Shown: positions 16,271 through 27,262, numbered from the stretch's first letter. The stretch: 45,530 nucleotides of DNA from Candidatus Uhrbacteria bacterium (GCA_943359345.1 CALRHE010000006.1:1-45530); one strand, 5' to 3'. A program made the numbers and translations. The notes: generated from the sequence alone by a model not told the origin.

Positions 16271-16336
16271 CAGCTCGCGTTTCCAAGCGCCGTGCCTACA
16301 TTAGTAGGCGTGATACACCACAAAAGAGCGTGAAAA

Positions 16337-16966
16337 ATGTCACTCGTGACTCCTCAGAACCCCCCCAAGCGCACTAGCCGCAAGCCGAAGTCCCCGGCCC
16401 CCAAGCCGCCGGACACGCAGCAGACCTCGCTCCTCAGCCGCGACGACCTGATGCAGGCCGTCAGCAATTCGCCCACCGTCCCAGCGGCCTCCAAGCCGGG
16501 GATCATCCGCACCATCGAGCTCTACTACTGCGCTGCCACCCAGGCGGCGCTGAACCAGCTCTACAATGATGTGGCGACGGGCCAGTGTGAGTTCGCCTCG
16601 GCCTTCTGTGCCTTCGTCAAGGTCTGTCCGGTGAAGACGTTGCGGGAGCGCTACCATGCGCGCCTGAACGCCATCGCCAGCACCCACCCCAACCAGGCAG
16701 CGGCCATCCAGATCATGCGTGACCTGGATAGTCAGATGCCGGGCATAACGGCGGTACTCGAGCTCTTGGCCGTTGGCCAGGAAAGCGAACTGACGGTCGA
16801 GCGGCTGGCACGCCGCTTCAAGGGCAGCCACTTCAGCATGATCTCCACGACCTTGGCCGGAGCGATCATCGGGCTCGATCGGTCGCCTGAGCCAACGGCC
16901 ACCACCCGTCCCTGGTCCAACCGCCACGGGTCGAGCAGCCCGGTGCGCTTGAGCCACGGTCTGTAG
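16337..16966 (+). CDS. Hypothetical GC-rich orphan protein
   Basis: ORF between a strong promoter and a long inverted repeat; a shadow ORF runs on the opposite strand. Confidence 0.6.
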   Translation: MSLVTPQNPPKRTSRKPKSPAPKPPDTQQTSLLSRDDLMQAVSNSPTVPAASKPGIIRTIELYYCAATQAALNQLYNDVATGQCEFASAFCAFVKVCPVKTLRERYHARLNAIASTHPNQAAAIQIMRDLDSQMPGITAVLELLAVGQESELTVERLARRFKGSHFSMISTTLAGAIIGLDRSPEPTATTRPWSNRHGSSSPVRLSHGL

Positions 16967-17128
16967 CAGTCCGCTTTGCTCGGGCCCCGGTCAATCAGTT
17001 ATCCAGCGAAGCCGTATTCGCCTTTTGGCTAGAGTGCGGGTCTCCCTTCCTCCAAACTGGATCGATTGATTGACTGGGGCCTCTCCCCTTTCTTTACAAA
17101 CACCCCCAATTTTGCTATACTTTTACAG

Positions 17129-17632
17129 CTAGGAATACCAGACGATCGCCCTTCGACTCGGTCCGTAAAAAGATCGACCTCGCTCAGGGAGGAAAGTCCG
17201 AACACCCTCGTCACGGCAACGTGATGATGAGAGCAGCGTCGCTAACGGCGACCGGGCATAATTACGAACTCGGCCGTACCTTGCCTCAGCAATTGCAGGG
17301 AAGGGTATGATCACTAAGTTCGTTTGAAACCCAGGGAAAGTCTTCTTCAAACGCAAGAATGGAGAGGGTCACGACCAACTTGAAAAGGTTGGGAGGACGC
17401 AACAGAGACATTCTCGTCACCTACGTCTTAGGATATGGTGATCAAAGGTGAAACGTGAGGGTAAAAGCCCTCTCACCTGCACGGTGACGTGTAGGTGCGG
17501 CAAACCCGCTGTGGTGCAAGAACAAGATTTGGTCGTTCGCATGATCCAGTCAGCAATGGCTGGGCTAGAGAGATGATCGTCGCTTCTGATGAAAATCAGG
17601 GGAACAGAATTCGGCTTACAAGTATTTCCTGC
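17129..17632 (+). ncRNA. rnpB: RNase P RNA
   Basis: ACCAGACGATCGCC...CAGGGAGGAAAGTCCGAAC; distal GGGGAACAGAATTCGGCTTACA; aggaatac/gtatttcct terminal pairing; TATACT at 17116-17121. Confidence 0.93.
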
Positions 17633-17701
17633 CATAAAACCGTCCTAAGCGAAGCCGCGAGGCTGAGTCGAAGGGCGGTATTTATGTTAGAATACGCCCA
17701 T

Positions 17702-19123
17702 ATGAAGCGTGTGAATTTGGCCTTTGCGGCCATGCTGGTTCCCCTGGATTACCTGGCCCTGTTAGCGGCGGCCATGACTGCCTATTCACTCCGGTTTACA
17801 CCTTTCTTTGTAAACTTGAAGCCGATCCGCTTTGGACTCACGTTCAACGATTTTATACAGAGTGCCCTACCCCTTGGAGTCGTCTATCTTGGCCTATTTG
17901 CCTTTGCCGGCTTGTACTCAATTAGACCCCGGAGTATCGCCGAAGAGTTCTCGCGTGTCGTCCTGGCTTGCACCACCGGGCTCGCTACCATTCTCATTAT
18001 CGCTTTCTTTTCTAGAGCCTTGTTCGAGTCACGTTTCATTATTTTAGCCGTGCTGGCGCTCACTATCTCTTTTGTGTTCATTGAACGCATGACGGTTCGA
18101 GCTCTCCAGCGCGGCTTACGTGTTTATGGTATTGGCGGAATGCAGCTAGCAGTCATTGGTAAAACCAAGAGTGGTAACGCCTTGGTGTCCTGGTTTCAGC
18201 GTTTCCCCCGCTTTGGCTACTACCCGGTAGTTCACGTGTCTCACTTCACAGCAGACACCATGGAACGCCTTCTGGAACTCAAACATGCAGGCGGAGTTGA
18301 TGGCATTCTACTTGCCAATCCAGATGCCACCAAAGACGAGATCACGAGCATCAAGACCTTTGCCGATGTCAATCAACTCACGTTTTTCTACTCTGCCGAT
18401 CTCTTCCCTGGAAGCTCACTCCGTCCACTCGTACACACGCTGGCTGGCCGACCGCTGATTGAAGTACCCACCACCCCGCTTGATGGTTGGGGTGCTATTT
18501 ACAAACGAGCTTTCGACATTCTTGGCTCGCTGGTATTAATCGTCGTCACCTTGCCACTGCAAATTCTGGTGGCTATAGCCCTCTTCCTAGAACAACCAGG
18601 TGATGTCTTATGGCGTAAACTCCCGGATGGTAAAGCTGCACTTAGAATTGGACAGGGCGGCAAACCTTTTTACTACTTTAAATTTAGATCGATGATCAAA
18701 GACGCACACAAATATCGCTTTGATCCAAAATTTATACAAACCCATGGCAACCTGCGCGAAGGCACTCCACTCTTCAAAATAGAGAATGACCCTCGCGTCA
18801 CGCCGGTTGGCCGTTGGCTCAGAAAGTTTAGTCTAGACGAAATTCCTGAATTTTATTTAGTCCTCTTAGGGCGTATGAGCTTGGTTGGACCACGCCCTCA
18901 CCTACCCGAAGAGGTCGCCACGTACAAACCGGAACATAAAAAAGTCCTGACCATCAAGCCCGGCATCACCGGGCTCTCCCAGATCAGCGGACGCGCTAAC
19001 CTTGACTTTGATGACGAAGTCCGCCTAGATATGTACTATATTGAAAACTGGAACCCCTGGAGGGACCTGCTCATCCTCCTCAAAACCCCTTTGGCTGTTA
19101 TATTCCGCCGGGGTGCTTATTGA
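17702..19123 (+). CDS. Polyprenyl-phosphate sugar-1-phosphate transferase (exopolysaccharide biosynthesis type)
   Basis: RAFDILGSLVLIVVTLPLQ...YYFKFRSM...GRWLRKFSLDEIPEF...RMSLVGPRPHLPEEVA...KPGITGLSQISGR. Confidence 0.93.
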   Translation: MKRVNLAFAAMLVPLDYLALLAAAMTAYSLRFTPFFVNLKPIRFGLTFNDFIQSALPLGVVYLGLFAFAGLYSIRPRSIAEEFSRVVLACTTGLATILIIAFFSRALFESRFIILAVLALTISFVFIERMTVRALQRGLRVYGIGGMQLAVIGKTKSGNALVSWFQRFPRFGYYPVVHVSHFTADTMERLLELKHAGGVDGILLANPDATKDEITSIKTFADVNQLTFFYSADLFPGSSLRPLVHTLAGRPLIEVPTTPLDGWGAIYKRAFDILGSLVLIVVTLPLQILVAIALFLEQPGDVLWRKLPDGKAALRIGQGGKPFYYFKFRSMIKDAHKYRFDPKFIQTHGNLREGTPLFKIENDPRVTPVGRWLRKFSLDEIPEFYLVLLGRMSLVGPRPHLPEEVATYKPEHKKVLTIKPGITGLSQISGRANLDFDDEVRLDMYYIENWNPWRDLLILLKTPLAVIFRRGAY

Positions 19124-19130
19124 AGAAACT

Positions 19131-20246
19131 ATGCGTGTCGCCCTGATTCACGACCATTTAACCCAATACGGGGGGGCAGAACGAGTTTTAGAGGCTTTCC
19201 AGGCTATCTGGCCAGAGGCCCCAACCTATACCCTCAAGTACGACCCAATTGCCATGGGGTCAACTTTTCAACACAAAGTCATCCGCACCTCTTTTCTTGA
19301 AAAACTCCCTTTGGCACGCCTGGGTTTCCGCTGGCTCCTACCGTTAATGCCCATGGCTACAGAGAGCTATAATTTATCAGAGTTTGACGTGGTTATTTCC
19401 AACTCAAGTGCTTTCTCAAAAGGCGTCATCACCGCCCCACACGCTTTGCATATTTGCTATTGCCACACCCCAACAAGATATTTGTGGTCGGACTCAGGGA
19501 GTTATGTTGAAGAGTTACGCGTGCCTAGAATCGTGAAGTCGCTGTTACCGTTGGCGCTGCATAAACTGCGTACCTGGGATCAATTAGCGGCCAACCGCGT
19601 TGATAAGTTCGTCGCCAACTCCGAAACCGTGCAACGCCGTATTCAAAAGTATTACCGTCGTGACAGCCAGGTGATTTACCCACCGGTGGATATTGAAAAA
19701 TTCTCAATTTCTAACGAACCCAAGACCTACTACTTAACTGGGGGTCGCTTAGTGGCCTACAAACGTTTCGACATCGTAGTTGATGCCTTCACAAAAATCG
19801 GCAAACCACTTAAAATTTTTGGAACCGGTCCAGAAGAGGCTGAGCTTAAACGCTGCGCTGGTAAAAACATCGAATTTGTTGGTCGAGTCTCTGATGAGGA
19901 GCGAGCTCGACTATTCGCTAACGCGATCGCGTTTATCAATCCTCAAGAAGAAGACTTCGGCATCACACCGGTTGAGTCAATGGCTGCTGGACGCCCCGTT
20001 ATCGCCTATCGTCGTGGCGGAGCGCTTGAGACGGTCGTCGACGGGCTGTCAGGCGTCTTGTTCGATGAACAGAGCTGGGAAGAGCTAGCAGACACCGTGC
20101 TCCACTTTGACGAGCAGCAATTTGATCCCCAGAAAATTCGGGCTCACGCTGAACAATTCAGTACCAAAATATTCCGCAAAAAGATTTACGATCTAGTCCA
20201 GGGTTTGTGGCGGGACCATGAGCAGTCAACACTCGGCTCAGTCTAA
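19131..20246 (+). CDS. Glycosyltransferase family 4 protein
   Basis: MRVALIHDHLTQYGGAERVLEAF...EEDFGITPVESMAAGRPVIAYRRGGALETV. Confidence 0.9.
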   Translation: MRVALIHDHLTQYGGAERVLEAFQAIWPEAPTYTLKYDPIAMGSTFQHKVIRTSFLEKLPLARLGFRWLLPLMPMATESYNLSEFDVVISNSSAFSKGVITAPHALHICYCHTPTRYLWSDSGSYVEELRVPRIVKSLLPLALHKLRTWDQLAANRVDKFVANSETVQRRIQKYYRRDSQVIYPPVDIEKFSISNEPKTYYLTGGRLVAYKRFDIVVDAFTKIGKPLKIFGTGPEEAELKRCAGKNIEFVGRVSDEERARLFANAIAFINPQEEDFGITPVESMAAGRPVIAYRRGGALETVVDGLSGVLFDEQSWEELADTVLHFDEQQFDPQKIRAHAEQFSTKIFRKKIYDLVQGLWRDHEQSTLGSV

Positions 20247-20282
20247 GACAGGATCGTGCCCTGTCTCTACAGGTTAATGCCT

Positions 20283-21446
20283 ATGCGCATTGCAATTGAC
20301 ATCCGGTCACTCACTGATGAACGCATAACTGGCGTGGGTTTTTATACTCGCCAACTAGTTGAAGCTTTAGCCATCAGCTCGCCGCAAGACGAATTTATTG
20401 TCCTTGCTAGCGGCTCTTCGGGAGTTTTGGCTAGACTACCAATTTTCAAAGCTCCAAATATCAAGACCGTAAAACTGCACCTACCCAATCGTGTGTTATT
20501 TTTATTAATGATGCTTCCGGGTGGCCCAAAGCTAGAGAGTTTCCTACCTGTTAGGCCAGACGTTTGGATTTTTCCTAAATTTAACATTTTCAAGACTGCC
20601 CTGCCCTACTTTTTAACCGTGCATGACCTAGCTTTTGATATCTTTCCGCGCTTCTTGACCCTGAAAGATCGCATGCACAATCGTATCGCTGGTCCACGGC
20701 AACTGGCTGAGGCAGCCACCGGTATCTTAGCCGTGTCTCAAAGTACAGCTCTCGACGTCCACACCCGCTGGGACATAGACGCCTCAAAAATCCACGTCAC
20801 ACCGCTAGGTGTTGATCCGGCCGTCTTTCTACCGCGCGAACAGCCCTCGGATAGAACTTTTAGAGCTGCTTATGACCTCAATCGACCATACATTTTAGCC
20901 TTGGCTACCCATGAGCCACGCAAAAACCTTGAGTCTGTAATCGAGGGTTACGATATTTTCCGGGCCCGGGGAGGCAGACAGATCCCGCTGGTCTTGTCTG
21001 GGGCTGAAGGCTGGAAAACCAGGCTGCTGAACGAACGTCTCGAGCGCAGTCGGTACAAACACGACATCATCGTACTTGGCTATATTACCGACAAGCATAA
21101 ACCGGCCATCTACCGAGGCGCCCTAGCCTGTCTGCTACCGTCTTTCTACGAAGGTTTTGGCTTGCCAGCTCTTGAAGCCATGGCTTGCGGCCTACCGGTA
21201 ATCTCAAGCTCTACAAGCTCGCTGCCTGAAGTTATCGACACAGCCGGTCTGCTAGTTGACCCCTTCAATGTAAACGATATCGCGACGGCGCTACATGAGC
21301 TCATCGACGAACCTGGTGGCTCTGCCCTACGCCAACACTTATCCCAAAAAGCTCTGGCTCAAGCTAAACACTTCACCTGGCAAAAAACAGCTGAAGCCAC
21401 CTTGCGCTATCTTTTCTTAGCAGAAAAAAATAAACTGCATGATTAA
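20283..21446 (+). CDS. Glycosyltransferase family 4 protein
   Basis: MRIAIDIRSLTDERITGVGFYTRQLV...YEGFGLPALEAMACGLPVISSSTSSLPEV. Confidence 0.9.
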   Translation: MRIAIDIRSLTDERITGVGFYTRQLVEALAISSPQDEFIVLASGSSGVLARLPIFKAPNIKTVKLHLPNRVLFLLMMLPGGPKLESFLPVRPDVWIFPKFNIFKTALPYFLTVHDLAFDIFPRFLTLKDRMHNRIAGPRQLAEAATGILAVSQSTALDVHTRWDIDASKIHVTPLGVDPAVFLPREQPSDRTFRAAYDLNRPYILALATHEPRKNLESVIEGYDIFRARGGRQIPLVLSGAEGWKTRLLNERLERSRYKHDIIVLGYITDKHKPAIYRGALACLLPSFYEGFGLPALEAMACGLPVISSSTSSLPEVIDTAGLLVDPFNVNDIATALHELIDEPGGSALRQHLSQKALAQAKHFTWQKTAEATLRYLFLAEKNKLHD

Positions 21447-21447
21447 A

Positions 21448-23298
21448 CTAGTCGACAACCGTGCCCTTACCCACCGCAAAAGTATCCTCTGGAATTTCGG
21501 TGGTAAATGACTCGGACTCAGCTTCCACGGCCGCCCCGGTGTCAGCGTCAGTAGCGCTTAGGGCTGTGCCTGAAAGTAATTTTACAAATGTACCCACATC
21601 TTCTTCTCCCGGGATCAATTTGACCGTGAATTCGGCTGTAGCTTCCTCATTGGCTGGCAGACTTGAGGTCTCCCAACGCACGGTTCCTGTAGTAGCATCA
21701 AACTGGACGTTGCCGGTTGATGACAGGACACGATTATCCCAGCTAACGTCCGGTGGCAAGGTGGCTGAAACTGTAACGTCCTGAAGCTCATGTACAGCTT
21801 TAGCTATCTGCCAAAAAATCCGGTAAGTGGTGGCCTCACCAACCTCAGGCGGGAGTGGGCCTTCACCAATCGGAGCACCGGTGTCTGAATAAAAACTAGC
21901 CCGAGCTGAAACATCCGCACTGGCTTTCATAGAAATCGGAAACGGAGGCGTCTGGACCTGGGTCTCTCCCAAAGTCACATAAGTTGTAGCCGTCCATTCG
22001 TCGACCTCCGTCGCGGCCAATGTGTCCTTAATTGGAAATGACAAATTATAGGTTTTCTTTTCACCAGCCTTAACTGTGCCAACCACAGCGCTATCAAACA
22101 CGATCCCGGCCGGAGTAAGCTTGCCACCTGCCAAAGACGCTGAGCTCCAAATAATTGGAATACCGCTATCAGGCTTAAAGTCGATCAGAAAACTCCCACC
22201 GCTTAAGTCAGTGTCACCAGCGTTTTCTAGTCGCACAGTCAGGCGTAACGTCCCACCGGGTTCGGTGGTGGCCTTATCTGTATTCCCGTTTATAACCATG
22301 GTGGTTTGAAAATCACTACCAGCTACGTCCGTGAACCATTGAGCCGAGGCCTGTGGTAATTGACGATCACTTTCCGGCACGCTCACAACTGCGGCAAACT
22401 GTTGGACATCTTTCACATCAGCCGTAAACGAACCCGCCCAAGTGACTAGAGCCTCAGCCTCGGACATAAGGTTACCCAGCTCCCATTCTGGGTCAGCACC
22501 TGCTTCCAAACTAGGTGTGCTTGAGGTCAGCACAAATCCAGTCGGGAGTGTCAGGGCAAACTGAGCATTGTTCATGACTTCAAGACCAGTGTTCTTAATC
22601 TTGGCAGTGTAGGTTAGCGGCTGACCAGGTGTGCCGATTTCAGGTCCAGTAAGTTCAAGTGTCAAAACACTGCTTAACGTAGTCACTGTCGCAGTTGCGA
22701 TGTCACTGAAGTTAGAGTTGAAGTTACCGGGCCTATAAGCGGCTAGGGCTTGTACAGTGGTAGTCGATGGTACCCCGCTTAACCAGACTCCGTCTAAAAT
22801 AATCTGACCGTCAGAGTGTGAGCCCAGACTCCCGATTATCCATATCAGCTCTTCAGGGGTAGTGGGCTCAGGCTGAGCCATGGACAGTGCAAATGACGCG
22901 GGTAGATTGATGTCTAATTCAAGCGCAGCCAAGGGGATACCACTTGGGTTGGAATAATTGATAATAATTTGTGTCTGCTCGCCACTTTTTACTTCTGGTG
23001 GGGCCTCAATACTGAGGACGAGTGCTTGCTTTGAGGTATTTTGATCAAAAAAAGTAGTGTATAAGAAGAACCCACCAAAAGCCAAAACCGCAAACAGTGC
23101 CAGCCCTAGCACGATCCGGGTTAAAAGTCTGCTCAAACCTGAGCCATCACGCTCGACAACATGCAGATCGCTACGATCATCACCGTAAATAGCTTGCAAA
23201 CCATCTTGAATAGCGCTGTCTTCAGCACCTGCCTTCTGGCCGTGATGTTTGGCGGCATGTGGGGTGTGCCCCGGGGTGTGATCGTGATGCTTTGGCAT
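21448..23298 (-). CDS. Single-pass membrane protein with extracellular beta-sandwich/DUF11-like repeats
   Basis: One TM near the N-terminus, then repeated Ig-like segments (GTPGQPLTYTAKIKNTGLEVMNNAQFALTLPTGFV). Confidence 0.65.
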   Translation of the reverse strand: MPKHHDHTPGHTPHAAKHHGQKAGAEDSAIQDGLQAIYGDDRSDLHVVERDGSGLSRLLTRIVLGLALFAVLAFGGFFLYTTFFDQNTSKQALVLSIEAPPEVKSGEQTQIIINYSNPSGIPLAALELDINLPASFALSMAQPEPTTPEELIWIIGSLGSHSDGQIILDGVWLSGVPSTTTVQALAAYRPGNFNSNFSDIATATVTTLSSVLTLELTGPEIGTPGQPLTYTAKIKNTGLEVMNNAQFALTLPTGFVLTSSTPSLEAGADPEWELGNLMSEAEALVTWAGSFTADVKDVQQFAAVVSVPESDRQLPQASAQWFTDVAGSDFQTTMVINGNTDKATTEPGGTLRLTVRLENAGDTDLSGGSFLIDFKPDSGIPIIWSSASLAGGKLTPAGIVFDSAVVGTVKAGEKKTYNLSFPIKDTLAATEVDEWTATTYVTLGETQVQTPPFPISMKASADVSARASFYSDTGAPIGEGPLPPEVGEATTYRIFWQIAKAVHELQDVTVSATLPPDVSWDNRVLSSTGNVQFDATTGTVRWETSSLPANEEATAEFTVKLIPGEEDVGTFVKLLSGTALSATDADTGAAVEAESESFTTEIPEDTFAVGKGTVVD

Positions 23299-23302
23299 AG
23301 GG

Positions 23303-25900
23303 CTAGTTACGCTCTATCAACCAAGCGGCGAAGCCATCAGTCTGGTTGTTAGTGATAAAACGCAGGCGTTCGAGGCTACCAAGCGAGCTCCAGAGTGGGA
23401 GCAAACTCGGCGGCAAAGTGACATCGACCGTGGTCTCACGACTCTGAACACCAGATTGCTTCTGCACTAAGATAGTATAGTTGCCAAGTTCCGGAAGGCC
23501 GAGTTTTGACTTAGCCAACGCCAACCAACCAGAGGGATTGGCTTCGGTAAAAAGACTCAAGGGTAATCGATAAGTAAAGGTGACAATTTCTGTCTCTCCA
23601 GAAGCTGTTTGCATCCAATTACCAAACACGGTTTTACCATCTTCTGTCCAAATATCTGTGCCTGAGGCGGGATCTTTCTCAAGATTCTGCAGGTGGAGCT
23701 CAAGATCTTCGTCAATCGAAAGCGGAAGATCTGAAACCTCAAAGAGGGCATCATCCGGAATCTCAAAACCATTGGCTGCGATCAGTTGACTGCCCTTAGG
23801 TACATATAAGCGCAGATAATCAACGTTATTGTTACCCGTAAACAAGGCCGTCTTAAGGCCACGATGCGTCTTGGTGATTGTAACGGTGTTCTCTATGGTT
23901 CCATCTTCAGCAACCTGCACGTCGACATGGACGTCTTGGTCTATGACTCCGTCGGTTTTCCCACCGCCGAGATTGGTGTTCACGAGCATCAGGTAGTCGC
24001 CACTGGTCTGCTTGATGCTGCCAGACCAACCAAAATCCTCAACCGCCGTCTGAAGTTCATCGTCACGGAAATTGAGCTGAATATCCTTGTCTTCAAGGCC
24101 CCGAGCCACTAAATCGACCACTGACAGGAGTGTTTGAACATCGGCGGTCTTGATGCGCTCTAACAAAATCGGAGCCAGATCACCAATAATCTGCTTGGGC
24201 GTGTTTTCCGTCTTATCGTATTCGAGTTCAACCAGCTTTTGAGTTTCGAAAATAAAATTTTCAGCATCAAAGGTGCGTCCGTACTCCGGCATGTCAACTG
24301 GACCAAGCAAACGCAGCAGTTCCGCCACAAAGGTAGCGTTCACAGCTACCACACCATCAGAGGTTGGCCCACCGGCGGCTGAATAAAACCAACGCAGTTT
24401 TTTGGCAGAGCTAGGAAAATCTGGGAACCAGTTGGCATCCTGGAATTCCCAACGGGCTTTAAGGAGCTGGAGTGGTCCTGGAGCTGCCACAAAAGCTTGT
24501 AACTGACCCTGGACATCGTAAGTTCCACCACCGGGCACAAACATGCGTACCACCTCACCACGTTCTATATCCAGTTCCGCAAAACTCCCCATAAAACCAC
24601 CGGTCGGACGCAATTCAGTATTATTTTGGAAAACTGCCAGGTAGCGCATTTTCTCACTCTCACCGAGCATGACATTCAGTGCACCAACAAAACTTATGTA
24701 CTCCTGCATGGAAGCCACGAGCTGAGGTACGCGGGTCTGGAGTTCAACCACAGCGGCAGCATACGTAGACGGAACCACGCTCTGGTCAACCTCTCGCAAA
24801 GCCGTGGCCGCAAGCTTGGCGTGTGGCAAAGCATTTTCCATGTAAGCGCCCAAGAGCGCCAGCTTGCTCGTCAGATCGATCGAATCTTGGTTAGATAAAT
24901 CATTAGCAGCCAAACTCATACCCACAGCCGTTTCTGACAGCTCGCGACCTGCGGTTACTAAAGCACGCACCGACTCAACTGTACGATCGGTTTGCGGAAT
25001 AACGCTAGCCAGAGCCGTCACGCCCGCATTTAAATCATCAAGAGCAGACTCGGCCGCGGCAAAACCCTGAGCAGCTTCTGCAAAGTCTGCCCCGGCAGTA
25101 TCAAACTCTTCACTCTCAAGCGAAGTCGCGCCGCGCAGGAAGGTATCAAGTGCAGCCTTACTCTCAGCCTCGACCGCCACCCCATCCACTCGGACATCGG
25201 CCAGCACTTGGAGGGCGTGAAGAGGTAAAACAGCCGCCACCGCCAAGCCTACAAATGAAGCTAGAGCACGTTGCCAACCACTCTCACGACGTACATACAC
25301 GGCTACTTTAGACTCGGGGGTTAAGGGGGTTGATGGGGTTGAGGAGGTTTCCTGACCCAGGCTTGGCGACATTTCCGGAGTCACCAGTAATTCAATAACA
25401 TCAATCGGTTGCACGTTAGACCAGATATCAACTGGTGCGTTGTCGATCACGTCTCGGTGAAGTTGCGATAACGGACTTAGCCCCAAAAGTGGAATCTCAC
25501 GCTCAGTCTCACGCATCTGCTCCTTGAGGTCTGCGAGCGACAAGCGTAAACCGTCTTCGCTGGCGCTAACCAACATCAACGGGGCTTCATCGAGCACATC
25601 GTCGTGCTCGATGATGAAACTCTTGGCCAAAGCAGCAATCGGATCTTCCTGAAGAGTTTCAAGAACCGGCGTTGGCTTATTGCCACGCGACAATTTCACT
25701 ATGAACTGCGACGGCTCGGCTTCGCCGATGTGCAAATGGACTTTAGCCGAGGTTAGTTGGTTGGGCGCTAAACCAAGCAGGCGCTCAGGCAGAGCGTCGT
25801 CAAACTGCGCTGGCAGATTGTGCTTGGGAGTTTTCTTCACAGGCGGCGCAGACCAAAGCGGAGGTAAGTTTCTAAAGTTTGTTTGGCGACCGTGTCCCAA
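23303..25900 (-). CDS. DUF4012 domain-containing surface protein
   Basis: KMRYLAVFQNNTELRPTGGFMGSFAELDIERGEV...; start uncertain because it overlaps the upstream GT gene. Confidence 0.85.
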   Translation of the reverse strand: MGHGRQTNFRNLPPLWSAPPVKKTPKHNLPAQFDDALPERLLGLAPNQLTSAKVHLHIGEAEPSQFIVKLSRGNKPTPVLETLQEDPIAALAKSFIIEHDDVLDEAPLMLVSASEDGLRLSLADLKEQMRETEREIPLLGLSPLSQLHRDVIDNAPVDIWSNVQPIDVIELLVTPEMSPSLGQETSSTPSTPLTPESKVAVYVRRESGWQRALASFVGLAVAAVLPLHALQVLADVRVDGVAVEAESKAALDTFLRGATSLESEEFDTAGADFAEAAQGFAAAESALDDLNAGVTALASVIPQTDRTVESVRALVTAGRELSETAVGMSLAANDLSNQDSIDLTSKLALLGAYMENALPHAKLAATALREVDQSVVPSTYAAAVVELQTRVPQLVASMQEYISFVGALNVMLGESEKMRYLAVFQNNTELRPTGGFMGSFAELDIERGEVVRMFVPGGGTYDVQGQLQAFVAAPGPLQLLKARWEFQDANWFPDFPSSAKKLRWFYSAAGGPTSDGVVAVNATFVAELLRLLGPVDMPEYGRTFDAENFIFETQKLVELEYDKTENTPKQIIGDLAPILLERIKTADVQTLLSVVDLVARGLEDKDIQLNFRDDELQTAVEDFGWSGSIKQTSGDYLMLVNTNLGGGKTDGVIDQDVHVDVQVAEDGTIENTVTITKTHRGLKTALFTGNNNVDYLRLYVPKGSQLIAANGFEIPDDALFEVSDLPLSIDEDLELHLQNLEKDPASGTDIWTEDGKTVFGNWMQTASGETEIVTFTYRLPLSLFTEANPSGWLALAKSKLGLPELGNYTILVQKQSGVQSRETTVDVTLPPSLLPLWSSLGSLERLRFITNNQTDGFAAWLIERN

Positions 25901-26973
25901 CGGAAGTTTTTTACACGTTCATGTCCGCGTTCCACCTGACCCTTCAGGCTGGCCGGATTCTCAAGTGCGGTGAGCATAACCTCGGCCATCTTGACGTCAT
26001 CGTCAGGATCAACGAACGTGGCCGCGTCACCGAGAATCTCCGGCAAACATGAGGCGTCGGAAGACATGACGGGGGTACCTACGTGCATAGCCTCAAGTGG
26101 TGGAATGCCAAAACCTTCAATTCGCGAGGGAAAGGCCAGTAAACTAGCGTGTCGGTACAAGGCTCCGAGCTCGTCGTCAGCAGGTAAATCAACAAAACGC
26201 ACAGCGTGCTCAGGCAGGCCGAGCTTGTCGATAAGTTTCATGAGACGGTGCGTAAACACATCGTGACGACCAGCCAGCACAAGCGAGGCTGAGGTGTGCT
26301 TAGCAAATACCGGGACAAAAGCCTGAATAAGAGTCTCTAAATTTTTGTGCGGGTAACGATTCCCTACCGCCAGCACATACGGCTCAACCACACCCAAGCT
26401 TCTAAGCGACACTCCCCGGCCATCACTAGGCTCTTTAACGCCGTTATGAATGACCGTAATCTTTTGCGACTTAACCCTGAAGTGTTTGAGGATAGCTTGC
26501 TTGGTGTACTCGCTAACAGCAATAATATGACGGCTGCGATGGATAGCGTTTTCTATAACTACGCGAAAACCGGCGTACTTTACGCCGTGAACAAAGGCAT
26601 TGCGCGTAGTGGCATGGGCCGACATTGGATCTTCAATAAGGATCAGGTCATGTATGGTCACAAGGAACGGGGTGCGGGAGAAGATTGGCACGTTCCAGTG
26701 AGGAAAATGCATAAAGTTCACCTTGGCTAGAGCAATCTCCTGAGGCAAAACCCGTTGTTCCGCCAAGCTGTACCAAGGCACGTCAACCAAACGCTTAGTG
26801 AAGTTTGGTCGAGTAACGCGACACTCATGAAAATTCTCCTTGCGCAGGAACACAACGTACTCATTGTTACTATCAATCTGTTCCAGGTGTGTCACTAATT
26901 CGGCGACGTATCGGCCAAGGCCGCCCCCGCCTACCGTTGGTCCATAAAACCTAGCGTCAATTCCAATTCTCAT
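25837..26973 (-). CDS. Glycosyltransferase family 4 protein
   Basis: MRIGIDARFYGPTVGGGGLGRYVAELV...IEGFGIPPLEAMHVGTPVMSSDASCLPEILGDAA. Confidence 0.9.
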   Translation of the reverse strand: MRIGIDARFYGPTVGGGGLGRYVAELVTHLEQIDSNNEYVVFLRKENFHECRVTRPNFTKRLVDVPWYSLAEQRVLPQEIALAKVNFMHFPHWNVPIFSRTPFLVTIHDLILIEDPMSAHATTRNAFVHGVKYAGFRVVIENAIHRSRHIIAVSEYTKQAILKHFRVKSQKITVIHNGVKEPSDGRGVSLRSLGVVEPYVLAVGNRYPHKNLETLIQAFVPVFAKHTSASLVLAGRHDVFTHRLMKLIDKLGLPEHAVRFVDLPADDELGALYRHASLLAFPSRIEGFGIPPLEAMHVGTPVMSSDASCLPEILGDAATFVDPDDDVKMAEVMLTALENPASLKGQVERGHERVKNFRWDTVAKQTLETYLRFGLRRL

Positions 26974-27087
26974 GTCACGTATTTTATCATGATTGTGGAC
27001 AAATTGTGTTCAAACTAATCACAGGGTGAATACACAAAAATTGATGGAGCCAAAATAACCTTCATCGACTATCTGAGTCCCGACCCT

Positions 27088-27248
27088 CCCGCCGTAGTCT
27101 GTCGAGGATACCGACTCAGAAGTTCGGCGGTAGCGAAGGCATAGCAAAACAAACACCATCGATACTATTTCAGGTAGACAAGAATCGGTGGTGCCTTGTT
27201 TTGCCCGCAGCGACGACGAACTTCAACCTCGACAGACTTTAAGGCGGG
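27088..27248. repeat. Long imperfect foldback element
   Basis: cccgccgtagtctgtcgagg / cctcgacagactttaaggcggg with nested inner arms gcaaaacaaacaccatcga / tcggtggtgccttgttttgc. Confidence 0.65.
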
Positions 27249-27262
27249 GAAAGGTTTCTTTG

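Noticed and set aside
16340-16957. 205-aa minus-strand ORF opposite the 16337-16966 gene
   Set aside because: Mirror ORF from high GC; low-complexity translation, and promoter/terminator context supports the plus strand.
17129-17635. Several ORFs (17129-17356 -, 17417-17635 -, 5' part of 17495-19123 +)
   Set aside because: They overlap the RNase P RNA; the transferase start was moved to 17702.
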